The notes under the pieces: generated by a model | What the model saw: the letters and a program-made list of their open reading frames with translations, nothing else | What the model was told of the DNA's origin: nothing | Databases searched by the model: none | In this document: piece by piece, positions 23,796 to 33,400 of the stretch | Position numbering within the stretch: the stretch's first letter is position 1 | Layout of the letters: every line of letters starts with the position of its first letter | Position numbers and translations under genes: made by a program | DNA from: Rikenellaceae bacterium | GTDB lineage: Bacteria > Bacteroidota > Bacteroidia > Bacteroidales > UBA932 | Assembly: GCA_900767405.1 (NCBI GenBank) | Contig: CAAFZB010000019.1 | Span: 1-36,556, forward strand | Reading direction: 5' to 3' | Length of the DNA: 36,556 nt

Positions 23796-25799
23796 TTACT
23801 TCTCAGGCCAACCGGCGTTCTGCTTGAGAACTCCTTCGTATCCGTTCTCTTTGTACTGAGCAAGTACCTGGGTGCAGATAGGCTCAAGGTAGTTACGAAC
23901 GTCAAAGTTGATGGATGTACGGCCGCTCTGGTTCTTTGGAACAAGGAAACCCTTGCAATCTGCAGAGTTATCGTTTTTCCAAACTTCACCACCTTTTTCA
24001 AGAGTGTAGGTGGTGAATGAGCCGTCTTCCTTCATGAACTTAAGGAGTCCTGAATCATCCTTTGTAAGAGCCCAAGGGCGCTGTGGCTGATACCTTGCCT
24101 CCACGAGGTCTACCCATGCACCAACCTTTATATCAGGGTTGATTGCATCGTTCATAAGTTCGAGCTGGCCCCAGCGACGGGTATCAATTGTGAGGTGCGG
24201 GTGCTCCATATAGAGCTCCATACGACGCTCGAGGCGGATATCCCAAATGAGTTCAGGAACGAATTTTCCGGTAACGGCGTATGAACGGCAGCCTTCCTGA
24301 GCTGTATTCGTTCTGTTAGGGTCTTCTGAGTATGATCCGAGGATAAGGTGTGCTGTTTTCTGTGCTCCCTTTTCGATAGCATCAGGATCAAGAGGACGGT
24401 CGCGGAGAGCATTGATTGATATGTCAAGGTCATCCTGTGTAACGGCTGCGCCACCGAACTTGTCAGCAAGTTCTGCCTTAGCCTCGATCCAGTTAAGAAG
24501 TGTCTCAGCGTAACGAACGCAAGGGAATCCGTTGGTGTTCGTGTTGGAACGATATTCAGGACGGTTTGTGTTTGTAGCGTCTGCCCAGAGGGTGGGACCC
24601 TCACGGTCGATGAACTTGGTGCAGTAGATACCTGTTGCCTGAAGGTGGCACGAGTACGGGTTGAAGGTAGCCTCGAAACGAGGGTCACGAGATGCTACGC
24701 AGTCGATCATCTTAAGGGACGAAGCGTTGGTTGCATTTGACTTGGTGTAGTACTTTCCGTCATTGCAGAGCCACTCTTTCACCGTCCAAAGGTTGCCGGG
24801 TGCGCAAGACTGACCTTCACGAAGGTTGCAGTATGATGCGATGGCGTGTCGAACTCCGAGAGCGTCATTGTACGGACGATAGAGAAGTATTTCCTTTCCG
24901 AAGGTATCCTTTCCGATGGTTCCGAAGAGCTCGTTGAACTCTGTATCGATAGCATATTTGCCTGAGTTGATGACAACTTCAGCATACTCGACAGCTTTCT
25001 GGAGGAAAGTCTTTGCAAGAGCGTCGGTAACTGATTCTCCTCCGCAGGTCTGGAGTGCAGGGTCCGTCTTGTGATAGATGTACCACGTTCCTTCGAAGAG
25101 CATGCAGCGGGAAGCGATTGTTGCGACAACATACTTGTTGATGTAGTTGATACCATCATTTCCCTTTACGTTTGCTATTGCATAGTCGAAATCTTCCATA
25201 CACTTCTTGATAACATCGGTACGTTTGTCACGACCCTTGAACTGAGTGTCCTTATCGGATTCGAGAACGACTTTGTCATAATAAGGGATGTCTCCGAAAG
25301 AGCAGACAAGCTTGGAGTATTCCCAACCCCTGAGGAAGCGAGCAACGCCCATCCAGTGGTTGTACTCTGAAGCGTCCGGGAAATTTCCCTTGTTCTTCTC
25401 GAGGTTCTCAATCATAAGGTTCCACTTGCGTACCCAACCGAAATTCCAAGGTGCGCCGCCACGGCGTGCGAGCCAGTAGATTCCTTCTGCACGGTACCAG
25501 TTGTCTGCAGGAACAGAGGTGAGGATGTCACCGAGGGCTCCTGCTGGAGTCCAGTCCGGTGAATAAGCGTGATCCCCATATGTACCGGTAGCGTGGCCGT
25601 TTGACCAACCGGAGTTATAACCGGTGAAGTAGTAGGTATAAGCACCGTTTACAAACAAACGCATATTGTCATCAGACACCCAGTAGTTGTCATCCGTAAG
25701 AGTAGTCTTGGAAGTTCTTTCCAAGAACTTGCTACATCCTGAGAGAACAGCTACAAGGCAGATGAAACTTGCAATGTATAATATCTTTTTCATATTCAT
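23796..25799 (-). CDS. SusD/RagB family outer-membrane lipoprotein (susD-A)
   Basis: Glycan- or peptide-binding lid of a SusCD uptake complex on the cell surface. The 667-residue protein has a lipoprotein signal peptide with a good lipobox (VLSGC, Cys22) and the family N-terminus FLERTSKTTLTDDNYW. It has SusD features: helical TPR-like segments early (GVARFLRGWEYSKLVCSFGD) and a C-terminal block with LIWDIRLERRMELYMEHPHL. It starts 7 bp after the susC-A stop and depends on the susC-A promoter, so it is expressed only when the head cassette faces left. The substrate cannot be told from sequence. Confidence 0.94.
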   Translation of the reverse strand: MNMKKILYIASFICLVAVLSGCSKFLERTSKTTLTDDNYWVSDDNMRLFVNGAYTYYFTGYNSGWSNGHATGTYGDHAYSPDWTPAGALGDILTSVPADNWYRAEGIYWLARRGGAPWNFGWVRKWNLMIENLEKNKGNFPDASEYNHWMGVARFLRGWEYSKLVCSFGDIPYYDKVVLESDKDTQFKGRDKRTDVIKKCMEDFDYAIANVKGNDGINYINKYVVATIASRCMLFEGTWYIYHKTDPALQTCGGESVTDALAKTFLQKAVEYAEVVINSGKYAIDTEFNELFGTIGKDTFGKEILLYRPYNDALGVRHAIASYCNLREGQSCAPGNLWTVKEWLCNDGKYYTKSNATNASSLKMIDCVASRDPRFEATFNPYSCHLQATGIYCTKFIDREGPTLWADATNTNRPEYRSNTNTNGFPCVRYAETLLNWIEAKAELADKFGGAAVTQDDLDISINALRDRPLDPDAIEKGAQKTAHLILGSYSEDPNRTNTAQEGCRSYAVTGKFVPELIWDIRLERRMELYMEHPHLTIDTRRWGQLELMNDAINPDIKVGAWVDLVEARYQPQRPWALTKDDSGLLKFMKEDGSFTTYTLEKGGEVWKNDNSADCKGFLVPKNQSGRTSINFDVRNYLEPICTQVLAQYKENGYEGVLKQNAGWPEK

Positions 25800-25806
25800 A
25801 TACTAA

Positions 25807-28800
25807 TTAAAATGTAACCTGAAGGCCGAAGGCCGCCGTCTTGAATGCAGGGGTACTTACGCCGGCACGACCTGAGTTGTAATCATCTGTCAAAGCTGAT
25901 ACACCTGCGATAACTTCCGGATCAACAGAGAGACCATTGAGATGATCGAAAGTGAGGTAGTTCTCGAGAGCAACATAGAAACGTACTTTCTCAATCTTCG
26001 CCTTCCTTGTAATCTTCGCCGGAAGAGTGTATCCGAGGGTGAGGTTCTTGAGACGGAGATATGCCATATTGAGGAGATACCTATCACAGACCTTCATTGA
26101 GAACACATCTGTAGAGTTCCCGAGGTTGTATGCCCTAGGATAGAATGCATTGTAGTTGGAATCGATAACCTTGCCTGTAGCATCTTTTTCTTCATACCAG
26201 AAGTTGTTCACGAATGTTGCGGCTGTTGCTCCGTCGGAGGAGTTGAATCCTGCGAGGGTTTGTGATGAAGAACCCCACATGTCTCGCTTGCCGATTCCCT
26301 GCCAGAACATTGAGAAGTCGAATCCCTTCCAGTCGAGATCAACTCTGAAGCCGTACTCATAGCGAGGGGTGGTATTACCGATGACGGTAAGGTCACCGTG
26401 GTCGTCAACGAGGTTTGCACCTGTATCAATGTATCCGTTTCCGTCGAGGTCAAGGTAACGAGTGTCACCAGGGCCGAACATTACGGATGAAGTTGCGTTG
26501 TATTTGCCCTGGAGAGCATAACCCTTTCCGTCAGCAAACTTATAGTGACGGTATTTGTAAGCTGCAGGATTTGAGGCGTCGTTAGCTTCGACAATGATAA
26601 GGTTGCCTGCAGCATCGCGCGCGAAATCGTCGTTCTGGAAGAGTCCGTCGGAACGGAAACCCCAGATTTCTCCGTAGGTTTTTCCGTTGTACCATCCGCT
26701 GATTGCGGTAGCGTCACCATACTCTGTAACCTTTGTGAGAGCGTCGGCAATGGTTGCGGTTACATTGATGCCGAATCCATTATCGAATACCTTGCCCCAG
26801 TTGAGGGAGAGATCCCAACCTGTTGTGCGGAGTGAACCGAAGTTACCCTTCGATGCGGTTGCACCGAACCCGTAACCAACGCCAGGACCGGGAACAATCA
26901 TATCCTTGGTGTCACGCTGATACCAGTCGAATGTGATTCCCAACTGTTTGAAAAGAGTAGCATCGATACCGATGTCGAGGGTCTGGATTCTCTGCCAAGA
27001 AATGTCTTCAGCTACAGCGGCAGCTGTTCCATAATATGTATCCTTTGCTCCACCATGGATCCATGTTGAAGTAGTACCCGACATTGTGGGAATGTAGAGA
27101 GAAGAGGAAACTGACTGGTCGCCGATAGATCCCCACGATGCACGGATCTTCAAAGCTGAGAGTACATCCTTTGCGCTCTGCATCCAAGGCTCCTCGGTTA
27201 CACGCCAGCCTGCTGAGAATGAAGGGAACCAAGCCCATTTAAGTTTGCCTGGGAACTTGGAAGTACCATCATAACGAATGTTGGCTTCGAAAAGGTATTT
27301 CTCCTTGCAGTTGTAGTTGATACGTGCGAAGTAACCCAGAGTTGAGCTCCAGCTCCAATCACCGCCGTTGGTCATTGTGCCGATAGCAAGTGAGAACTGA
27401 GGGTTGGTTACATCCATAAGGTAGGTTTTCTGGGCCCAAACGCTCTCTGACTGATAACCTACGCTGTTGAGACCGAGCATGAACTTGAAATTGTGGTCCT
27501 CTGCGATGTTGAGGTCATAAGTCGTGGTGGCATTGATGGTGTTGCGGTGAGCGTGTGAAGAGCTCTGACGGATATGGTCGATACCGCCACCCTTTGAGGT
27601 GTACCAGATAGGGGAATAGCCATACTGCTGGATCTGAGTGCCTAGTCCGTTGAATTCATTCCACTCGTTATCAATCATAACAGGGTTGCCGTTTGCGTCA
27701 ACCACCGGTGCAGGAGCGGCCCATGAGTCAACTGCATAGAAACGAGTTCCCGGGCGAATCTGGGATGTCGTGGTTACACCATAGGTGTAGTCGAAGTTGA
27801 TGTTCCAGTTCTTGATAGGGGTGATGGTCGTCCCGACTGTTGCAGATGTGTAGAACGTGTCATGGATAGCGGTGTTGGCCATTGCCTGCTCGCCTGCAGG
27901 GCTGCGGAGACCGATACCATCTGAGTAGTAAGCAATCTGAGGAACATAGTCTGCCCAACGATAGAGATAGTACCAAGGGTCGGCGTTACCAACAGCCGTG
28001 TTGTAAGCATATTTCTTCGTGCTCTTTGAGAACATGAGCCCTGCACGTACGTTAAACCAGTCTGTGATCTGGGTATTGACGCGTACGTTTGCGTTCCAAC
28101 GTGTGAAACTGTCGTCCTTCGAAGCCTTTGACATACCGTTCTGTGCGAGGTATCCGAGGCCTACGTTGAATGTAGTGCGGCCCTTGTTACCTGCAACGGA
28201 AATGTTGTGTTGGGTTGTAGGAGCGTTCTTGCGAACCATATGATCCGCTGCGTTGTAAAGGCGGATACCGTAAACGTGAGAACCGTCGTAGTAGTAGTCA
28301 CGACCGTAAACCATATAATCGTCAGACTTGACAACTCCTGCATATTTCTCCTGCCATGCTTTTGCTGCCTCGTAGGATGAACGGGTTACGTACCAAGGGT
28401 AGCCTGCAACTGTTCCTGCTGTGCGCTCAAATGCCTGTACTGTGTAGTGAAGGCCTTCGATACCACCGGTTGCAAGAGGTTTTGCAAGGTTCTGGATTGA
28501 AATGCTTCCTGAGTAGGAGATTCTGATGTTGTCTTTCTCTGCGTTCTTCTTTGAGTTGATGAGGATTACGCCGAATGCAGCCTTTGCACCGTAGATAGAA
28601 GCGGATGCGGCATCCTTAAGAACGGAGATTGACTCGATGTCCTCGGGGTTAACGAGGTTGAGGGAAGGAATCTCAACGTTATCCAAAAGGATGAGAGGAG
28701 ATGCTGATCCATAGTATGAACCGACCTGTCCACGGATGCGGATAGTAGGGTCTGAACCAACGTCGGCTGTTCCGAGACGTACGTTCAAACCGGCTACTGA

Positions 28801-29295
28801 ACCTTGGAGACCACGGCCCACGTCAGGAATAGGGCGAGCTTCGAGCTGCTTGCTAACGTTTACAGATGCAACGGCACCTGTAAGGTTTTCCTTCTTCTGT
28901 GCACCGAAACCAACGACTACGGTCTCGTTCAAAAGGTTGGCGTCATCTTTGAGAACCACCTTGAGGTTTGCGCCGGCCTTGACTGATACAGTCGTGTAGC
29001 CTACACAGGAAATCTCAAGCGTTGCGCCTGACTTTACGCGTAGAGAGAACTTACCGGAAACGTCGGCCATAACGCCATTGGTGGTTCCTTTCTCTACAAC
29101 ACTAGCACCAACGATAGGTTCTCCCTGTGCGTCAACGATGACACCGGAAGCAACTACCTGTGATGCTTGTTCAGCAGCTTCCGATGAAGCTACGGCAGCA
29201 TAAGCCGCATAACTGCCGCAAAGGCAGACAACGCAAGCGAACGCTGCGAGAAACTTGCTTGCGCAAGCCTTCTTTGTTAATTGAATCGCATTCAT
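25807..29295 (-). CDS. SusC/RagA family TonB-dependent transporter (susC-A), head-on form
   Basis: Outer-membrane TonB-dependent transporter of a SusCD pair. The ATG at 29295 is chosen because a signal peptide follows (MNAIQLTKKACASKFLAAFA then CVVCLCGSYAAYA); upstream residues from 29358 are not plausible. The 1162-residue product has a carboxypeptidase-like domain (about 49-130, GVIVDAQGEPIVGASVVEKG), a plug domain (LNETVVVGFG onward, with LEDAASASIYGAKAAFGVI-like SVLKDAASASIYG) and a long beta-barrel ending AAFGLQVTF. Residues 1-65 (the head) lie in the proposed invertible cassette; the junction VVEKG is the recombination block. Only this copy in the window has a recognisable promoter. Confidence 0.95.
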   Translation of the reverse strand: MNAIQLTKKACASKFLAAFACVVCLCGSYAAYAAVASSEAAEQASQVVASGVIVDAQGEPIVGASVVEKGTTNGVMADVSGKFSLRVKSGATLEISCVGYTTVSVKAGANLKVVLKDDANLLNETVVVGFGAQKKENLTGAVASVNVSKQLEARPIPDVGRGLQGSVAGLNVRLGTADVGSDPTIRIRGQVGSYYGSASPLILLDNVEIPSLNLVNPEDIESISVLKDAASASIYGAKAAFGVILINSKKNAEKDNIRISYSGSISIQNLAKPLATGGIEGLHYTVQAFERTAGTVAGYPWYVTRSSYEAAKAWQEKYAGVVKSDDYMVYGRDYYYDGSHVYGIRLYNAADHMVRKNAPTTQHNISVAGNKGRTTFNVGLGYLAQNGMSKASKDDSFTRWNANVRVNTQITDWFNVRAGLMFSKSTKKYAYNTAVGNADPWYYLYRWADYVPQIAYYSDGIGLRSPAGEQAMANTAIHDTFYTSATVGTTITPIKNWNINFDYTYGVTTTSQIRPGTRFYAVDSWAAPAPVVDANGNPVMIDNEWNEFNGLGTQIQQYGYSPIWYTSKGGGIDHIRQSSSHAHRNTINATTTYDLNIAEDHNFKFMLGLNSVGYQSESVWAQKTYLMDVTNPQFSLAIGTMTNGGDWSWSSTLGYFARINYNCKEKYLFEANIRYDGTSKFPGKLKWAWFPSFSAGWRVTEEPWMQSAKDVLSALKIRASWGSIGDQSVSSSLYIPTMSGTTSTWIHGGAKDTYYGTAAAVAEDISWQRIQTLDIGIDATLFKQLGITFDWYQRDTKDMIVPGPGVGYGFGATASKGNFGSLRTTGWDLSLNWGKVFDNGFGINVTATIADALTKVTEYGDATAISGWYNGKTYGEIWGFRSDGLFQNDDFARDAAGNLIIVEANDASNPAAYKYRHYKFADGKGYALQGKYNATSSVMFGPGDTRYLDLDGNGYIDTGANLVDDHGDLTVIGNTTPRYEYGFRVDLDWKGFDFSMFWQGIGKRDMWGSSSQTLAGFNSSDGATAATFVNNFWYEEKDATGKVIDSNYNAFYPRAYNLGNSTDVFSMKVCDRYLLNMAYLRLKNLTLGYTLPAKITRKAKIEKVRFYVALENYLTFDHLNGLSVDPEVIAGVSALTDDYNSGRAGVSTPAFKTAAFGLQVTF

Positions 29296-29309
29296 AGATA
29301 AATTAATTG
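29041..29309 (-). repeat. Inverted repeat, left arm: promoter-less leader and head of susC-A
   Basis: This 269-bp stretch recurs in opposite orientation at 35464-35732. Over the 195 bp encoding residues 1-65 there are five differences by eye, all synonymous. Similarity stops abruptly 14 bp before the ATG, so the promoter is not duplicated, and decays after the VVEKG junction. Confidence 0.9.
29078..29102 (-). other. Candidate recombination site A
   Basis: On the minus strand GTGTTGTAGAGAA then A then GGAACCACCAA, codons for VVEKGTTN of susC-A. Matches site B (30434-30458, plus strand) at 24 of 25 positions in opposite orientation and in the same reading frame. The 11 bp GTTGTAGAGAA is identical at all three sites. 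Crossover position is inferred. Confidence 0.7.
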
Positions 29310-29342
29310 TGTTAATTTTTCTCTTTTTTCCCTTCGTTTTCT

Positions 29343-29376
29343 CAAAATTAGAGAACACGGGGGACTCGCAAAGATA
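29343..29376 (-). promoter_or_regulatory. Promoter region of susC-A (two overlapping candidates)
   Basis: On the minus strand TATCTTTG (complement of 29369-29376) is a -7 element by itself, and its TTTG (29369-29372) also serves as -33 for TAATTTTG (complement of 29343-29350) at 18-bp spacing. The second would give a leader of about 40 nt. No such elements precede susC-B or susC-C. Confidence 0.6.
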
Positions 29377-29453
29377 GATAATTAATCCTAAAATAAGAAA
29401 TTTTTCTTGAAATTTTTAATTTCGACCATTTTATTATTAAAATTTTTTAAAAT

Positions 29454-30371
29454 ATGGCACGATTAGCTAATTCATTGAAAATAAGCCTTGACAGATATTT
29501 GGATGTGTATCTGCAAGAGGTAAAAGCCGGTATTCGTTGTACAGAAAAAGGACATAAATTTTCTGTAGGAAGCTTCTACATAATTACCAGAACAGTATCA
29601 ATCTTTAAGGAATTTGAGAAGGAAACGAACAATTTAATAGATTGGAAAGATATAAATATGCAATTTTATTACAGGTTTGTTCAGTATCTGAGAGACAAAG
29701 GATTGCGACAGAACACAATTGGCAAGTATCTCGGTACTCTGAAGACAATATTATCCAACGCCGAGAGCGAAGGATACAATAAGTACTATATATATAGGAA
29801 TAAACGTTTCAAGATAGGGAGAGAGCCTTCAACCGCAATCTATTTGAGTCACGAGGAACTTATGGCGATCGAAGCGGTTGACCTGTCCGGTCTTCCCGAA
29901 GTTTATTCCATTGCCAGAGACATATTCCTTATTGGGGTGTTCACCGCCCAAAGATATTCCGATTACAGCACAATACGTAAAAGTTCGATAGGGTATGTTT
30001 CCAACAAGCATCCGGTCCTGTTCGTGACCCAGAAGAAAACAGGAAAGAGGGTTTGCATTCCCTGTAACAAGGCTCTTATATCCCTGCTCGCAAAATATGA
30101 TTTCAACCTTCCGCATATATGGACACAACATTTCAACAGGTACATAAAGGTTGTTGCGCAGAAGGCCGGACTTGGAGAGAGGGCGCAGCTTGTAAGTTCA
30201 CATACCGCCCGGAGGACAGGCGCCACGCTTCTGTATCTTGCAGGAATGGATATTTTGGATATAATGAAAATAACCGGACATTCCAGTTCGGCAATGCTCA
30301 AACTGTACATTAAAGCCGATGAGCTTGAAGTAGCAGAGAAATTAATAAAAAAATATCCCTTTTTTAAATAA
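29454..30371 (+). CDS. Tyrosine recombinase (site-specific DNA invertase type)
   Basis: Cuts and rejoins DNA through a 3'-phosphotyrosyl intermediate. The 305-residue protein has a SAM-like core-binding domain (about 5-110, with WKDINMQFYYRFVQYLRDKG) and a catalytic domain with the complete set: R167 (FTAQRYSDYS), K194 or K195 (QKKTGKR), H250 and R253 (SSHTARRTG), H276 (GHSS) and nucleophile Y285 (MLKLYIKA). The gene is visibly more AT-rich than its neighbours. It lies between the susC-A head and headless susC-B, 62 bp from site B, with no transfer genes nearby, so it most likely flips the local susC heads. No TAnnTTTG promoter is visible before it. Confidence 0.93.
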   Translation: MARLANSLKISLDRYLDVYLQEVKAGIRCTEKGHKFSVGSFYIITRTVSIFKEFEKETNNLIDWKDINMQFYYRFVQYLRDKGLRQNTIGKYLGTLKTILSNAESEGYNKYYIYRNKRFKIGREPSTAIYLSHEELMAIEAVDLSGLPEVYSIARDIFLIGVFTAQRYSDYSTIRKSSIGYVSNKHPVLFVTQKKTGKRVCIPCNKALISLLAKYDFNLPHIWTQHFNRYIKVVAQKAGLGERAQLVSSHTARRTGATLLYLAGMDILDIMKITGHSSSAMLKLYIKADELEVAEKLIKKYPFFK

Positions 30372-30384
30372 AAAATAAAGTACT

Positions 30385-30419
30385 TTCTACATTAAAAAAG
30401 CTATTTGGCATATGTAGAA
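30385..30419. repeat. Inverted repeat between recombinase gene and site B
   Basis: TTCTACAT (30385-30392) and ATGTAGAA (30412-30419) form an 8-bp perfect inverted repeat with a 19-bp spacer, 15 bp before site B. It may bind the recombinase or be a weak terminator; there is no T-tract. Confidence 0.45.
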
Positions 30420-30433
30420 CAGGGAAAATATTG

Positions 30434-30458
30434 GTGTTGTAGAGAAGGGAACCACCAA
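30434..30458 (+). other. Candidate recombination site B
   Basis: Plus-strand copy of the site, GTGTTGTAGAGAA-G-GGAACCACCAA, at the exact point where susC homology begins in susC-B. Flanked by TTGGTG (30431-30436) and CACCAA (30453-30458), an inverted repeat with a 16-bp centre. An in-frame TAG (30413-30415) lies just upstream, so susC-B cannot extend further. Confidence 0.7.
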
Positions 30459-30492
30459 CGGTGTCATCACAGATATCAACGGTAATTTCTCT

Positions 30493-33400
30493 ATGACTGT
30501 TAAGACTGGCGCAAAACTCGAAGTTTCTTGCGTAGGATACCAGACTCTCGAGGTTGTTGCTGCAAAGGGACTGAAAGTCGTTCTTTCAGACTCTGCAGAT
30601 TTCCTTGACGAAGCAGTCGTTGTGGGTTACGGTACCCAGCGCAGGGCAAACCTTACAGGTGCTGTTTCTACCGTTGACGTAGCCAAGACTCTTGAGTCAA
30701 AGCCTACAGCAACTCTTGGAAAAGCCCTTCAGGGTGCTGTTCCTGGTCTTACCATTCTCAATACATCTGGTAACATCAATGACGATCCCAGCATTTCCAT
30801 TCGTGGTATCGGTACATTGACCACCAGCAACACACCTCCTCTCTACATCGTTGACGGAGTTCCCATTGACAACATCAATTATTTGAACCCCAACGATATC
30901 GATCAGATCTCTGTTCTCAAGGATGCTGCTTCTACCTCTATTTACGGTACCCGCGCTGCATTCGGTGTGATTCTCATCACCACCAAGAGCGGAGCACAGC
31001 AGGAGGAGCATTTCTCTGTATCATACAACAACAACTTCGGTTGGAGCCAGGCAACAAACCTTCCCGACTACGACAACGTTGTTAACCAGATGTATGCATT
31101 CTGCGACGCAAACGCCAACATCAAGTCAGATCCCGAACTCTTCGGTATGTACTTCAACTCTCCCGAATATCAGGCAGCAGCTGTTGCCTGGCAGCAGAAG
31201 CACGGCGCAAAGTCCGGCTATCGCAAGATGATCGAGGGAGACGACTACTTCTTCCCCGCAGGAAGCCGTCAGGCCAGCTACGTAGCAGACTGGGATGTTA
31301 ACGGAATTATGTTCAACAAAGCCACTCCTTCACAGAGCCACAGCATTGCTGTTCAGGGCAACACCGGTAAGACAAACTACTATCTGTCATTCGGTTACAA
31401 CCAGGAGCAGGGCCTTGTAAACTTCAACCCCGATAAGGTTAAGAGATATACCGCAAACGTAAACGTAAGTTCACAGATTACCAACTGGTTGAAGATTGGT
31501 GCTCGTGTAAACTATTCGGACAAGACCTACAATTACCCTTATATGCGTCAGGCAAACTACACATATATGTGGAGATGGGGTTCAATGTTCGGACCTTGGG
31601 GTTACTTCGAAGATGCAGACGGCACAAAGGTTGATGCACGTAATATGATCGGTTATCGTAATACAGCCGGTGATTCTTATGACAAGACTCGCAACCTCCG
31701 TTTGGGCGCTTTCACAACCATCACGTTCACAAAGGGTCTCACCCTCAATGCCGACTTCACATATCTGTTCAATAACACCCAGTACAAGGGCGTAGGTCTC
31801 GATTCTTACCTTGTAAATACCTGGAGTAACATCAAGAATGCAGACGGTTCTCTTGCTGCAGCAAATATGGGAAGCTCTACTTTCGTTGAAACATCCCGCT
31901 CATTCACAACAGGATACAACGTTAACGTTTACGGTAAGTATGAGGCTACCTGGGCTGGCAAGCATAACTTTGGCGCTATGCTCGGTTTCAATGCCGACGA
32001 GTCAGACTATCAGTATCTCTACTATGAGAACCACGATATTCAGGATCCCAACCTTCCCGAACTTGCATTGACTCCTACATTCTATTCTTATACTCAGAGC
32101 CACACCCAGAAGGGTTCAGCCGGTTTCTTTGCAAGAATCAACTACAACTACGACAACCGTTACTTCATTGAGCTCAATGGTCGTTACGACGGTTCGTCAA
32201 AGTTCCCTAAAGCACATCGCTGGGCATTCTTCCCTTCTGTATCTGCAGGTTGGAGAATTTCCGAGGAGCCTTTCTTCCAGGGCGCAAAGGGTGTAGTGAG
32301 CAACCTCAAGCTCCGTGCATCCTACGGTTCAATCGGTAACCAGGAAATTGGTACCGACGTATTCCTTGAGACTATGTCAAAGCAGTCAAACGCTGTTAAC
32401 TGGCTTGGAACAGGTACCGCAAAATACAGCTACTTCTCAATGCCTTCAATGGTTGACCCTACCCTTACCTGGGAAACTATCAACACTACAGACGTAGGTC
32501 TTGATATGGGCTTCCTTGGCGGAGACCTCAACATTACATTCGACTGGTTCCAGAGAGAAACCATCGGTATGCTCGCTCCTGGTAAGACCCTTCCTTCTGT
32601 AATTGGTACAGGCGCTGCAAAGAAGAACGCAGGTAACCTCCGTTCTCGCGGTTGGGAACTTACCGTAGACTGGCACAAGACCTTCGGTGACTGGAACGTT
32701 TACGCTATCGGTAACGTATCCGATTTCAAGACTGTCGTAACAAACTGGGATAACGACAACCCTCTCCTCAATACTACATATTCTGGAAAGACCTATGGTG
32801 ATATCTGGGGATTCGAGACCGCAGGTTATTTCGCCAACCCCGCCGACGTTGCCGCTTCTGCAGACCAGACAGCTCTCCAGAGCGCAAGTTTCGTATTCGG
32901 AACAGGTGACATCAAGTTCGTAGACCAGAACAAGGATGGTAAGATTGACTGGGGCAAGGGTACCGAGGCAGACCACGGTGACCTTATCAAGATTGGTAAC
33001 AGCCAGCCTCGCTTCCAGTATTCACTCCGCGCAGGCGCAAGCTGGAAGGGAATCGACGTAGACCTCTACTTCCAGGGCGTAGGCAAGCGTGACATCTGGA
33101 CAACATCTCAGTTCGTAATGCCTTACTCTCGTGGTGCAGACGCTATCTACGCATCTCAGATGGACTATGTAAGCAACAAGGAAATCGAAGCCGCAATTGC
33201 CGGAACAGGTACCATTGACCAGAGCCACAAGCAGCCTCGTCTCTATCCTGGTGAAAGTTCACAGGGACAGGTTTCTTCAAACATCATACAGTCTGGTCGT
33301 TACAACTTCTATCCTCAGACAAGATATATCCTCAATATGGCATATCTGCGTCTGAAGAACGTGACCGTAGGTTACACAATTCCTCAGAATCTCACACGCA

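Larger units (their letters stand above)
29078..30458. mobile_element. Proposed invertible head/promoter/recombinase cassette
   Basis: Bounded by inverted sites A and B. Inside, from left to right: susC-A head (minus), its promoter (minus) and the recombinase gene (plus). Inversion would join the head and promoter in frame to susC-B and place the recombinase directly before the susC-A body, the mirror image of the present arrangement. The geometry is read from sequence; inversion itself is predicted. Confidence 0.75.

Noticed and set aside
29350..29358. AGAGAACAC shared in the same orientation at 29350-29358 and 35449-35457, upstream of susC-A and susC-C
   Set aside because: Only 9 bp, opposite orientation relative to the genes, and flanks are unrelated; may be chance.
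29454..30371. Recombinase as integrase of a mobile element interrupting susC-B
   Set aside because: No transfer, replication or cargo genes, no left-over susC-B head on its other side; what lies there is the inverted head of susC-A, which fits an inversion switch better.
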